The translations under genes and the position numbers were made by a program. Of a DNA stretch of 64,000 nucleotides, positions 44,147 to 52,710 are shown one piece after another. Each line of letters begins with the position of its first letter. Positions within the stretch are counted from its first letter, which is position 1. The notes beneath the pieces were generated by a model. It searched no databases. It saw only the letters and a program-made list of their open reading frames with translations, and was not told the DNA's origin. Source of the DNA: an uncultured Caldilineaceae bacterium (GTDB taxonomy: Bacteria; Chloroflexota; Anaerolineae; Caldilineales; Caldilineaceae); the NCBI GenBank assembly GCA_951812725.1, contig OX638330.1, positions 5,187,405 to 5,251,404 of the forward strand. Reading direction: 5' to 3'.

Positions 44147-45067
44147 ATGGGTGTATCTTCGCAATTTTTGCCTGGAAGGCAGCGGCTTTCCAAGCAGGTC
44201 CGTGAAAACATAAAGGGCTATCTCTTCATTTCCCCCTGGCTGCTGGGATTCCTGCTCTGGGTCCTGGGGCCTATGGTCGCGTCACTAATCATCTCCTTTA
44301 CCGAGTGGAATATCCTCACCCCGCCCAGCTTTGTCGGCTTCGGAAACTATACCAAGCTGCTCGACCCCAACGTCTATTTTCTCAAGGCGCTCTACAACAC
44401 GATTTACATCACCGCCATCGGCGTGCCGCTGCAGGTCATTCTGGCCCTTTTTGTCGCCCAGTTTCTCAACTATCGCGGCCGCGGCGTCAACCTCTTCCGC
44501 ACTATCTTCTACCTGCCCATGGTTACGCCGATCGTCGCCAGCGCGCTCGTCTGGCTGATGATCTTTAATCCCGAATTCGGCCTCGCCAACAACCTGTTGC
44601 GCGTTTTCAAACTGCCGGAACAGCGCTGGTTCCTCGATCCGGACCTCAGCAAACCCCTCATTGTCGTCTGGATGTTATGGCACATCGGCGGCTCGATGGT
44701 GATCTTCCTCGGCGGCCTGCAGAGCGTGCCCGAAAGCCTCTACGACGCGGCCGAAGTCGATGGCGCCGGCCCGGTCAGGCAGTTCTTCTCGATTACCCTG
44801 CCGCTGATATCTCCCGTAATTTTCTTCGTGATCACCACCAGCATCATCGGCACCTTCCAGGTGTTCACCGTGGCCTTTATCACCACCGGCGGCGGGCCTG
44901 TCCGTTCCACCCTCTTCTACGTGCTTTATCTGTATAGAAATGCTTTCGAATATCTGAGGATGGGATTCGGCTCAGGGCTGGCCTGGGTCCTCTTTGTTAT
45001 CATCCTCGCGGTCACCTTGGTCCAGTTCAAACTGGCTAACAGGTGGGTCTACTACGAAGTCTCCTGA
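44147..45067 (+). CDS. Carbohydrate ABC transporter permease, MalF-like
   Basis: 306 residues with six membrane segments; the first lies at about 26-50 (FISPWLLGFLLWVLGPMVAS). The EAA loop reads SLYDAAEVDGAGPVRQF followed by SITLPLISPV. The start ATG lacks a purine-rich site and is preceded by CACTGCA from the repeat spacer. It forms the pore with the MalG-like protein encoded next. Confidence 0.93.
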   Translation: MGVSSQFLPGRQRLSKQVRENIKGYLFISPWLLGFLLWVLGPMVASLIISFTEWNILTPPSFVGFGNYTKLLDPNVYFLKALYNTIYITAIGVPLQVILALFVAQFLNYRGRGVNLFRTIFYLPMVTPIVASALVWLMIFNPEFGLANNLLRVFKLPEQRWFLDPDLSKPLIVVWMLWHIGGSMVIFLGGLQSVPESLYDAAEVDGAGPVRQFFSITLPLISPVIFFVITTSIIGTFQVFTVAFITTGGGPVRSTLFYVLYLYRNAFEYLRMGFGSGLAWVLFVIILAVTLVQFKLANRWVYYEVS

Positions 45068-45157
45068 CAGCGCGCGTCTCCGCTTTCGCCGCGGCCGCCG
45101 CCAGCGAGTATCCAAAAATTGACTGCTGACGACCGAATCGGAAAAACGCATACCGGC

Positions 45158-45991
45158 ATGTCCGCTTTTCGCCTCAGCATCCTGCCTCGCATCATCTTTC
45201 TGATCGTCTTTTCGGTCGTCATGTCCATGCCCTTCTTGTGGATGCTCTCGACCTCGTTGAAAGCCGAATTCCAGGTTCTCCTCTATCCCCCCCGCTGGAT
45301 CCCCAACCCCATCCAGTGGCAAAACTTCGGCGATGTATTTGTCAAGGCCCCCTTTGTCGTCTGGTTCGGCAATACCCTGTACATCACTGTCGTCAGCCTC
45401 GTCGGCACACTGTTTTCCGCCTCGCTGGTCGCCTACGGTTTCGCCCGCATCCAGTTCTGGGGACGCAACGTCCTCTTTATCCTTGTGCTCTCCACCATGA
45501 TGCTGCCCGACGTCGTCACGCTCATCCCCACCTTCATCCTCTTCAGCCGCCTCGATTGGATCGACACCTTCCTGCCCCTGATCGTGCCCGTTTTCTTCGG
45601 CGGCTCAGCCTTTTTCATCTTCCTCATCCGCCAATACTTCACGACCATCCCCTACGACCTCGAGGAGGCCGCCTTTATCGACGGCGCCTCCACCTTCACT
45701 GTCTTCTGGCGTATTATCCTACCGCTCGCCAAGCCGGTGCTCGGCACCGTCGGACTCTTCTCCTTCCTCGGCAACTGGAATGATTTCATGCGCCCCATGA
45801 TCTACCTCAACAGCCCTGAAAAGAAGACCCTGGCCGTAGGTCTGCGCTACTTCCAAAGCCAGTGGGGCACAGAGTGGGCGCTGATGATGGCAGCCGCCAC
45901 CATCATGATCGTGCCCGTCCTGATCGTTTTCTTCTTTACCCAGCGCTATTTCGTAAAGGGCATCGCCCTGTCCGGACTCGGCGGGCGCTGA
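45158..45991 (+). CDS. Carbohydrate ABC transporter permease, MalG-like
   Basis: 277 residues from ATG 45158; a TTG at 45119 would add 13 residues but the shorter form has the normal length for MalG proteins. Six membrane segments, the EAA loop DLEEAAFIDGASTFTVF followed by RIILPLAKPV. No strong ribosome-binding site is seen for either start. Last gene of the third sugar importer operon; no ATPase is encoded here either. Confidence 0.92.
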   Translation: MSAFRLSILPRIIFLIVFSVVMSMPFLWMLSTSLKAEFQVLLYPPRWIPNPIQWQNFGDVFVKAPFVVWFGNTLYITVVSLVGTLFSASLVAYGFARIQFWGRNVLFILVLSTMMLPDVVTLIPTFILFSRLDWIDTFLPLIVPVFFGGSAFFIFLIRQYFTTIPYDLEEAAFIDGASTFTVFWRIILPLAKPVLGTVGLFSFLGNWNDFMRPMIYLNSPEKKTLAVGLRYFQSQWGTEWALMMAAATIMIVPVLIVFFFTQRYFVKGIALSGLGGR

Positions 45992-46098
45992 GCGATACGT
46001 AGTTTCCGAACTCTTAGTCTATTAGCCACACCACGAACACGCGCCGTTCACTAAAAACCAAAAACTGAAAACTCAAAACTAAAAGAGGCCTACCCCCA

Positions 46099-47400
46099 AT
46101 GCGTACGCAACAACCGAACATCCTCGTCTTCATCTGCCACGACTTGGGCCGCTACCTGGGCTGCTACGGCGTCCCCGGCGTCCGCACACCGCATATCGAC
46201 GCCTTCGCCGCATCCGCGCTCCATTTCGAGAACAGCTTCTGCGTCGCGCCCCAATGCAGCCCCTCCCGCGCCGCCCTCTGGACCGGCCGCTACCCGCACG
46301 CCAACGGCGTGGTCGGGCTGGCCCACTCCGGATTCGCCAACGACCTGCATCCGGACGAGCAGCATCTGGCCCAAATCCTCTCCGCCAACGGATACGAGAC
46401 CCGACTCTTCGGTACGCAACATGAGGCCAACAGCCCCGAACGCTGCGGCTACCAGCATGCCTCTCCGCGGGGGGTCTGCGCCGAGCTGGCAACCGCGTGC
46501 TGCGGTTTTCTGGCGCAGCGAGAACAGAATGCGGCCCCGTTCTTCGCGCAGATCGGCTTTACCGAGCCGCATCGCCCCTTCCCGCATGACGTGCCGAAGA
46601 TCGACGCAGATACGGTCGCCATGCCGCCCTACCTGCCGGACATCCCCGAAGTGCGCGCGGATATGGTCGATATGGAGGCCTCGGTTGCTTCGATCGACAA
46701 AGCGTTCGGCAGGGTGCTCGAGGCGCTCGAGACCGCGGGGGTGGCGGACGATACCGTGGTTGTCTTCACCGCCGATCACGGCATCCCGTTCCCACTGGCG
46801 AAGATGAGCCTCTACGACGCCGGCATCGAAGTGCCGCTGCTCATGCGCATCCCAGGTTTGGAAGGGGGCCGGCGCTATTCGGAATTCGTCACCCACGTGG
46901 ACTTTGTGCCCACCGTGCTCGACATGTTGGGGATCGAAACGCCGGAGAATCTGCAGGGGGACAGCTACTGGAATCTGCTATGCGGGGATACCTACAACCC
47001 GAGCGAATACGTTTTCTCCGAAAAGACCTATCACACCTACTACGATCCCATGCGCGCTATCCGCACAGACCGCTGGAAACTCATTGCCAACTTCGAGTTC
47101 GCGCCCACGATCGAGACGCCGCCCGACTACGTCAGCAACGCCAAGGGATACCCTGAGACCAGCATAGCCCTCGACATACCCTACACCGAGATGTATCATC
47201 CGCTCTTCGAGCTGTTCGACCTGGAGCAGGATCCGTTGGAACAGAACAACCTGGCCGAAGACCCGGACTACGCCGGCATACGAGACGATCTGGCGCGGCG
47301 TCTGCGCGACTGGATGGAGGAGACCGGCGATCCTCTGCTTGAAGGGCCCGTGCCGCAGGCCGCCTACACCAATCGTATGCAAGCATTCAAGAGCATCTGA
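46099..47400 (+). CDS. Sulfatase (type I, formylglycine)
   Basis: 433 residues of the alkaline phosphatase-like sulfatase family. The activation motif is CSPSRAALWTGR with Cys53 to be turned into formylglycine and Arg57; Asp15 (CHDLG) and the FTADHG motif supply metal ligands. The pattern with CSPSRAALxTGRYPHxNG is close to N-sulfoglucosamine sulfohydrolase-like sulfatases. No signal peptide is seen. A formylglycine-generating enzyme is needed but not in the window. Lies after a sugar importer, so removal of sulfate from an imported sugar is plausible. Confidence 0.9.
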   Translation: MRTQQPNILVFICHDLGRYLGCYGVPGVRTPHIDAFAASALHFENSFCVAPQCSPSRAALWTGRYPHANGVVGLAHSGFANDLHPDEQHLAQILSANGYETRLFGTQHEANSPERCGYQHASPRGVCAELATACCGFLAQREQNAAPFFAQIGFTEPHRPFPHDVPKIDADTVAMPPYLPDIPEVRADMVDMEASVASIDKAFGRVLEALETAGVADDTVVVFTADHGIPFPLAKMSLYDAGIEVPLLMRIPGLEGGRRYSEFVTHVDFVPTVLDMLGIETPENLQGDSYWNLLCGDTYNPSEYVFSEKTYHTYYDPMRAIRTDRWKLIANFEFAPTIETPPDYVSNAKGYPETSIALDIPYTEMYHPLFELFDLEQDPLEQNNLAEDPDYAGIRDDLARRLRDWMEETGDPLLEGPVPQAAYTNRMQAFKSI

Positions 47401-47431
47401 GCATTGGCCGTAGAAGACTCCTGCGATCCTC

Positions 47432-48043
47432 TCAACCGCTTCTAACATCTCTGCCCCGTAAACGCGGCAGAATTCGCCCCGTCCGCCGGCAATATGAGCG
47501 GTACACTTCTCCGTACCGCGCCAGCAGAAGCGCCTCCTCCGTGCGAATTCGGCTGGTCACGTCCATGCAGGTCATGCCGATCCACAGGCCGCCCACCAGC
47601 CAATTGGCCGAAAGCAGCAGCGGCGCGCTGAGAATCAGCAAGAAAGCGCTGTAAATGGGATGCCGCAGCCAGCGGTACGGCCCTGTCGTCACCAGTTGAT
47701 GGTCAGCCTGCAACCGGGCCGCGTCGCTCCAGTGGCGGCCCAATTCGTTCTGCGCCCACTGCAATAGCCCAAAACCGGCCAGAGCCAGTCCCAGTCCTGC
47801 CCAGCGCAGACCATCCCCTACAGAGAGAGCAGCCCAGTTCAGCCACCGGGGCGCCACTAGATAGAGGAGCAACACCACAGGCGGCAGGATGATAAGAACT
47901 GTCGTCACCCGCTGTGCCAGCATGCTCTTTGGGGGCGATACCCGTGCCGGATCATCTGCCTCGTACTTGTGCGTGTAATAGCCCCGGTGCGCCACAAAAG
48001 CAACAAAAAGTACGGCCAGGATTATACGAAAAGAGATGTCCAT
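47432..48043 (-). CDS. Isoprenylcysteine methyltransferase-like membrane protein
   Basis: 203 residues with about four or five membrane segments and the ICMT/phospholipid methyltransferase signature GPYRWLRHPIYSAF followed by RIRTEEALLLARYGEVYRSY and the RTGR ending. The family uses S-adenosylmethionine to methylate carboxyl or amine groups of membrane-bound substrates; in bacteria the substrate is mostly unknown. Start 27 bases after the esterase stop, so the two are probably one transcript. Convergent with the sulfatase gene. Confidence 0.85.
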   Translation of the reverse strand: MDISFRIILAVLFVAFVAHRGYYTHKYEADDPARVSPPKSMLAQRVTTVLIILPPVVLLLYLVAPRWLNWAALSVGDGLRWAGLGLALAGFGLLQWAQNELGRHWSDAARLQADHQLVTTGPYRWLRHPIYSAFLLILSAPLLLSANWLVGGLWIGMTCMDVTSRIRTEEALLLARYGEVYRSYCRRTGRILPRLRGRDVRSG

Positions 48044-48069
48044 AGCGGATTCCTGCGATCAGTTACCAG

Positions 48070-49116
48070 TTAGTTGCCAACACCCGCCCCCAGCCACGTC
48101 CCGAACCATTCATGGCTCAAGCGGTGATTGTACCCGTGCGGACCGGGATGCACGCCCAGCGAGCAGCGCTCCCCGACCCCCAGCAGCTCGTACGCACGCG
48201 CCGCCGCGGCGAACTCCTCGCGTACAGCCGCTATCGGGAAAATATCATCCTGTTCCCCCGCGATCGCCCGCAGCGGCCGCGGCGCGATCAGAGCCGCCAA
48301 GTCCCCCATCTCCGCCCATTCCAGGATGCCGGGCACGTAGTTGCACTCGCAGTGATACAGGTCGTAGATCGACGCCCGGAACGAGCAGAGATAACAGCCC
48401 GGCACCGCGACGGTGATCCGCTCGTCGATCGCCGACAGCCACAGCGCGATCGTGCCCCCGCCCGAATTGCCCGTGCAGCCCAGAACGCCCGGCACCACAT
48501 CCGGCCGGCTCTGCAGAAAAGCGATCGCGCACATGCCGTCCCAGCAGCGTTCTCCCACCAGGTTGCGGCCCGCCATCTGGTAGGCGAACGCCAGGTGGCG
48601 GCAGGAGTTCTCGTGCACGCTGCCGCGCCCGTCCTCCGTCTGCCGCTCGCCGAATCCGCGCTGCTCCACCGCGCAGACCAGATAGCCGGCCTGCGCCAGC
48701 GCCTGCGCGTAGTTGTTGTCCACCTTGAGCCTGCTCTCCCGCTCCGCCGCGTTGGGATAGTTGCCCAATATCCACTGCACCGACGGATTGTGCCCGTGAA
48801 AGACTAGAACCGGCCGGTAGGGCGGCTCCGTATGGGGGACCAGCAGATAGGCGGGGATGCTCACGCCCTCGCCCGCGTCAAGAAGATACTTCTCCTCCAC
48901 ATAGCCGTCCCGTTCCACCGCTTGCAGCTTCTCCGCCGCCACCGCCGCGGGCGGCGTGCGTTCGGCCAGGCCGAGCAGCTCCAACGTCTTCGCGCGCAGC
49001 GCCCCCTGCCACGCGCCAAACTCTGTTTCCGTCCGCGCCTCGAACGCCAACCTGCGCGGCGCAGCCTCGTACACCGCATCAACATGCGCCTGCAAAAGAA
49101 ATCGGGAACTGCCCAT
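48070..49116 (-). CDS. Alpha/beta-hydrolase, acetyl xylan esterase-like
   Basis: 348 residues from ATG 49116, chosen because CAGGAGA stands eight bases upstream; the frame is open for another 33 codons. Nucleophile Ser in GNSGGG, acid Asp in GEQDDIFP and His in HPGPHGYN form the triad, and VLVFHGHNPSVQW is the oxyanion strand. The arrangement resembles carbohydrate esterase-like (acetyl xylan esterase/DUF1100-like) cytosolic hydrolases. It may deacylate oligosaccharides imported nearby. It diverges from the second peptide importer. Confidence 0.85.
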   Translation of the reverse strand: MGSSRFLLQAHVDAVYEAAPRRLAFEARTETEFGAWQGALRAKTLELLGLAERTPPAAVAAEKLQAVERDGYVEEKYLLDAGEGVSIPAYLLVPHTEPPYRPVLVFHGHNPSVQWILGNYPNAAERESRLKVDNNYAQALAQAGYLVCAVEQRGFGERQTEDGRGSVHENSCRHLAFAYQMAGRNLVGERCWDGMCAIAFLQSRPDVVPGVLGCTGNSGGGTIALWLSAIDERITVAVPGCYLCSFRASIYDLYHCECNYVPGILEWAEMGDLAALIAPRPLRAIAGEQDDIFPIAAVREEFAAAARAYELLGVGERCSLGVHPGPHGYNHRLSHEWFGTWLGAGVGN

Positions 49117-49256
49117 CGGGAAATCTCCTGTTCCAAATGTAAACTGAACGCTGCGCTGACCGTCCAGGGCGGGCGGCCTGATTCGAATCATACCCGCCCT
49201 CCGTTCGGACAGCAATCGCGCCGGCTACACACCGCTGTCAAGTAAATTTTCACTGG

Positions 49257-49285
49257 TTGACAGCCCAATCCGGCTACAGTACAAT
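49257..49285 (+). promoter_or_regulatory. Strong sigma-70-like promoter of the second peptide importer
   Basis: TTGACA (49257-49262) and TACAAT (49280-49285) are 17 bases apart. Transcription would start near 49292, leaving a 220-base leader with several short GC stems, for example CCGCC/GGCGG near 49380. Nothing else is seen in the gap 49117-49510. Confidence 0.7.
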
Positions 49286-49510
49286 GCGGCCCTACCGGCA
49301 GTATACATCCCAAGACGCTTGGCCGCGCCTGAGCGCGAAAGGAAATATCAGACCCACCCAGAACGCCAGACAATTCGCCGCGCCGCCTATGGCGGACGAT
49401 AGACCTTTTCATAATGCCAGGGGGCATCGATAAGCAACCCCGCAGGGCGGGTGTTACTCCTCGGTTTTCTCTTCAAACAGCTTTCCGCATCAAGTCAAAG
49501 GAGAAAGGTC

Positions 49511-51481
49511 ATGGCAAGACGCACGATCACCCGGCGTAAGTTTATGCAACTCTCAGCGGCCGCCACAGCTGGCTCACTGCTGGCTGCCTGTGGCGCCGGC
49601 GGCGATGAAGAACCGGCCGCCGACCAACCGGCAGCTGAGGCGCCCGCCGAATCAGCGGAGCCCGCTGCAGAATCCTCATCTCAGTACAACGAAGCGCCAA
49701 TGCTCAAAGCAATGGTAGACGCCGGCGAGTTGCCTCCGATAGATGATCGCCTGCCGGTCACCCCGCGCATCGTCACCCCCATCCATGAGATCGGGAACTA
49801 CAGCGAATCGATCCGCGGCTTCACGCTCAACGAGACCGACCGCGCCGCCCCTGCCTACATCGTCAATCGCGGCTTTATCGACATCCCCACCGACCTGGAG
49901 GGATTCGGCGCCGGGTTGCCGACCGGCGGCTGGGAACCATACCTGGCGGAAAGTTTCGAGTGGAACGGTGACGCCACCCAGCTCACGATCCATATGCGCC
50001 CGGGCATGAAATGGTCGGACGGCGAACCGTTCACTTCCGAGGACGTTCTCTTCCTGTGGGAGGATCTGTGGTTCAATGAAGAGTACACGCCCATAGCGCC
50101 TACCCGCTGCTTTGTGGATGGCCAGCCGGTGGTCCTGGAGACGCCCGACGATTACACATTGGTCTTCAAGTTCCCGGCCCCCTATCCCACCTTCCCCTTC
50201 CTGTTCCGCGGCCGCCTGCTTGCCACCACGCCCAAGCACCACCTCAAGCAATGGCATCCTGATTACACCGATGGGGCTGAATACGTCGATCTGAGAGAGA
50301 ATAACGACTATCTCGATCCCGATTTCCCCGGCGTAACTCCCTGGATCTCGAAGGGCTATGACGAATCAGGGCTGCGGCTGGAACGCAATCCCTACTTCTG
50401 CGCCGTAGATACCGCCGGCAACCAGCTCCCCTACTGCGACAACTACCTCTTCCCCTACGCCGGCACCCAGGAGAATGCCGTCCTGATGGCCATCGCAGGC
50501 CAGATCGATGTCGGTATTCGCAACATGCAGCTGTTCGAGAGCCTGCCGACCCTGCGCGAAAACGAGGAGCGCGGCGACTACCGGCTGCTGTTCTGGCCGG
50601 GCACCTCCTTTACCACCGGCAATCACATCACCATCAACTACCGTCTCCAGAACGAAAAAGACCAGGAGCTCGCCGAGTTCTTCCGCAATAAGTCTTTCCG
50701 CAATGCCCTGTCGATGGCTATCAACCGCGACGAGGTCAACGAAACGCTCTACTTCGGCGCCGGCCGGCCGTCCAGTTACGCCCTTGCCTCCTCATCCCCC
50801 TACTGGGATGATGACATGGATTCCATCACCATGGTCAACGGCCAGTTCGACTTGGCCCAGGTTGACAGTATCTTCGATGAACTGGGTCTGGAGAAGGGCG
50901 ATGATGGTATGCGCACATTCCCCAGCGGCGAGCCGGTGACGATCATCCTCGATGCCGCCACCGAGATTACGGTGCATCAGCAGGTCGCGGAAATGGTCGT
51001 GGCCGATTGGCGCGACGCCGGCCTCGACGCCCGCCTCAACGCAATCCAGCGCTCGGTCCTCTTCTCCCGCTGGCGTGCCGGCGAGTCCCATACCTACATG
51101 TGGGGCACCGATGCCAATGAAATTCCCCTGATGCGGCCCAACCAGCCGATCTTTACCCCCAAGGGGCACGCGCTTGATATGTTGCCGGTGCACTACAATG
51201 ACGACCCCGAGTGGCTGCAAGAACTCGGACCGCCCGAAGGCGGCGACGCGATGTTCGCCCTGCAAAATGAGATCAAGAAAGAGATCGACCCTGTCGAGAG
51301 CAAACGCTTGCACAAGGAGCTCTTCAAGTACCACACTGACTGGCAGTTTGACATCCATATTGTCGCCGACGTGCCGCTCATGGTCCTGGTCGCCAACCGC
51401 GTCGGCAACTGCCCCGAAGTAGCCAATGGTCTGCAGGACTTCACCTACGCCTATCCGGAGCAGTTCTACATCAAGTCGTAA
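49511..51481 (+). CDS. Peptide/oligosaccharide ABC transporter substrate-binding protein (family 5), Tat lipoprotein
   Basis: 656 residues from ATG 49511, chosen for AAAGGAGAAAGG just upstream; the open frame begins 20 codons earlier. Tat signal TRRKFMQ (7-13) and lipobox LAAC with Cys27, followed by a Glu/Ala/Pro linker. Family 5 motifs: LTIHMRPGMKWSDGEPFTSE, LERNPYFCAVDTAGNQLPYC and NALSMAINRDEVNETLYFGA. It is a paralogue of the 37747 protein and shares its linker end SSQYNEAPML nearly exactly. First gene of a complete importer with two permeases and two ATPases. Confidence 0.93.
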   Translation: MARRTITRRKFMQLSAAATAGSLLAACGAGGDEEPAADQPAAEAPAESAEPAAESSSQYNEAPMLKAMVDAGELPPIDDRLPVTPRIVTPIHEIGNYSESIRGFTLNETDRAAPAYIVNRGFIDIPTDLEGFGAGLPTGGWEPYLAESFEWNGDATQLTIHMRPGMKWSDGEPFTSEDVLFLWEDLWFNEEYTPIAPTRCFVDGQPVVLETPDDYTLVFKFPAPYPTFPFLFRGRLLATTPKHHLKQWHPDYTDGAEYVDLRENNDYLDPDFPGVTPWISKGYDESGLRLERNPYFCAVDTAGNQLPYCDNYLFPYAGTQENAVLMAIAGQIDVGIRNMQLFESLPTLRENEERGDYRLLFWPGTSFTTGNHITINYRLQNEKDQELAEFFRNKSFRNALSMAINRDEVNETLYFGAGRPSSYALASSSPYWDDDMDSITMVNGQFDLAQVDSIFDELGLEKGDDGMRTFPSGEPVTIILDAATEITVHQQVAEMVVADWRDAGLDARLNAIQRSVLFSRWRAGESHTYMWGTDANEIPLMRPNQPIFTPKGHALDMLPVHYNDDPEWLQELGPPEGGDAMFALQNEIKKEIDPVESKRLHKELFKYHTDWQFDIHIVADVPLMVLVANRVGNCPEVANGLQDFTYAYPEQFYIKS

Positions 51482-51489
51482 CAAAAGTA

Positions 51490-51595
51490 AGGAGTGAGAA
51501 ACTACGAGGAGTGAGTTTGGCCGCCGCTGAATCCAGGTTTTTGGGCATTCGGCGGCGGCCAAATGGAGAGGCGTTTTCTCTCCTTTCTCACTCCT
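51490..51595 (+). terminator. Two nested hairpins after the binding-protein gene
   Basis: Outer stem AGGAGTGAGAAA (51490-51501) with TTTCTCACTCCT (51584-51595); inner stem TTTGGCCGCCGCTGAAT (51516-51532) with ATTCGGCGGCGGCCAAA (51547-51563), 17 bp with one G-U. They start nine bases after the binding-protein stop. The outer arms are the GGAGTGAG motif. Confidence 0.65.
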
Positions 51596-51652
51596 CTTCA
51601 CTCTCTCCTCTCACGGCCACAGGCCGCGAACCACCGCAGTCCCGGGGTCCAG

Positions 51653-52651
51653 ATGCTGGATTACGTCATACGCAGAGTGTTGATAGCAATTCCCACACTC
51701 CTGCTTATCTCTTTCATCTGCTTTATCGTCATCAATCTCCCCGCCGGGGATGTGATCACCACCTATGAGCAAAACCTCATAGGCAACCTCGGCTGGGGTG
51801 AAGAGGAAGCCAGAATAGAGGGCGACAATATCCGCCGGGAGTACGGGTTGGATCGCCCGATACCGATTCAGTATTTCTATTGGCTTTTTGCCTTTCTGCA
51901 GGGCGACTTCGGCGTCTCCCTCGTCACCTACGACCGCGTCGCCTCCGAAGTCATCTGGACCAACTTGGGCTATACGATGCTGATCGCTTCGCTCTCTCTC
52001 GGCCTTTCGTGGGCCGTGGGCCTGCCGATCGGCATCTATTCCGCCACCCGTCAATACTCCGTGTCGGACGGCGTTTTTACCGTCATGAGTTTCATCGGCC
52101 TTTCCATGCCCGGCTTCCTGCTGGCGCTGGCCATCCTGGTCTTCATGACCTTCGTCCTCGACGCGCCCCTGCTCACCGGCCTCTATTCCCCCGAGTATGT
52201 CGACGCGCCCTGGAGTCTGGGCAAGGTCAGGGATCTCGCAGCCCATATCTGGCTGCCGGTTCTCGTAGGCGGCATTCCCGGCATCGCCTCCCTCATGCGC
52301 ATCATGCGCGGCAATCTGCTCGACGAATTGGGCCGCCAATACGTTGAAACCGCCCGCGCCAAGGGGATGGCCGAAAAGGTCGTCATCATCAAACACGCCG
52401 TGCGCGTCGCCATCAACCCGCTGATCAGCCTGCTCGGCATGCAGTTTCCGGAAATCATCTCCGGCAACGTTATCACTGCAATCGTCCTGGGCCTGCGCAC
52501 CATCGGCCCTACACTCAACTCCGCCCTCCAGGCCCAGGACGTCTATGTGTCGTCCGCCATCCTGATGATCCTGAGCGTCATGCTCGTCCTGGGTAACCTG
52601 GTCGCCGACCTGCTGCTGGCCTGGATCGATCCGCGCGTCCGCTTCGACTAG
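51653..52651 (+). CDS. Peptide ABC transporter permease, DppB/OppB-like
   Basis: 332 residues from ATG 51653; the open frame starts earlier but the family N-terminus (MLDYVIRRVLIAIPTLLLIS) begins here. Six membrane segments, PAGDVI after the first, and the ATPase-contact loop ARAKGMAEKVVIIKHAVRVA. Paralogue of the 39838 permease. The upstream region GGGGTCCAG offers only a weak ribosome-binding site. Confidence 0.93.
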   Translation: MLDYVIRRVLIAIPTLLLISFICFIVINLPAGDVITTYEQNLIGNLGWGEEEARIEGDNIRREYGLDRPIPIQYFYWLFAFLQGDFGVSLVTYDRVASEVIWTNLGYTMLIASLSLGLSWAVGLPIGIYSATRQYSVSDGVFTVMSFIGLSMPGFLLALAILVFMTFVLDAPLLTGLYSPEYVDAPWSLGKVRDLAAHIWLPVLVGGIPGIASLMRIMRGNLLDELGRQYVETARAKGMAEKVVIIKHAVRVAINPLISLLGMQFPEIISGNVITAIVLGLRTIGPTLNSALQAQDVYVSSAILMILSVMLVLGNLVADLLLAWIDPRVRFD

Positions 52652-52669
52652 CGCAACTTGCAACCGCTG

Positions 52670-52690
52670 CTACTGGCCGCGAGCCAGTAG
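52670..52690 (+). other. Hairpin in the DppB-DppC spacer
   Basis: CTACTGGC (52670-52677) and GCCAGTAG (52683-52690) form an 8-bp stem with a five-base loop, followed by CTACTGGTGTCCT directly before the DppC ATG. The stem arms and the start leader share the CTACTGG element. Confidence 0.5.
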
Positions 52691-52710
52691 CCACGAGCTA
52701 CTGGTGTCCT

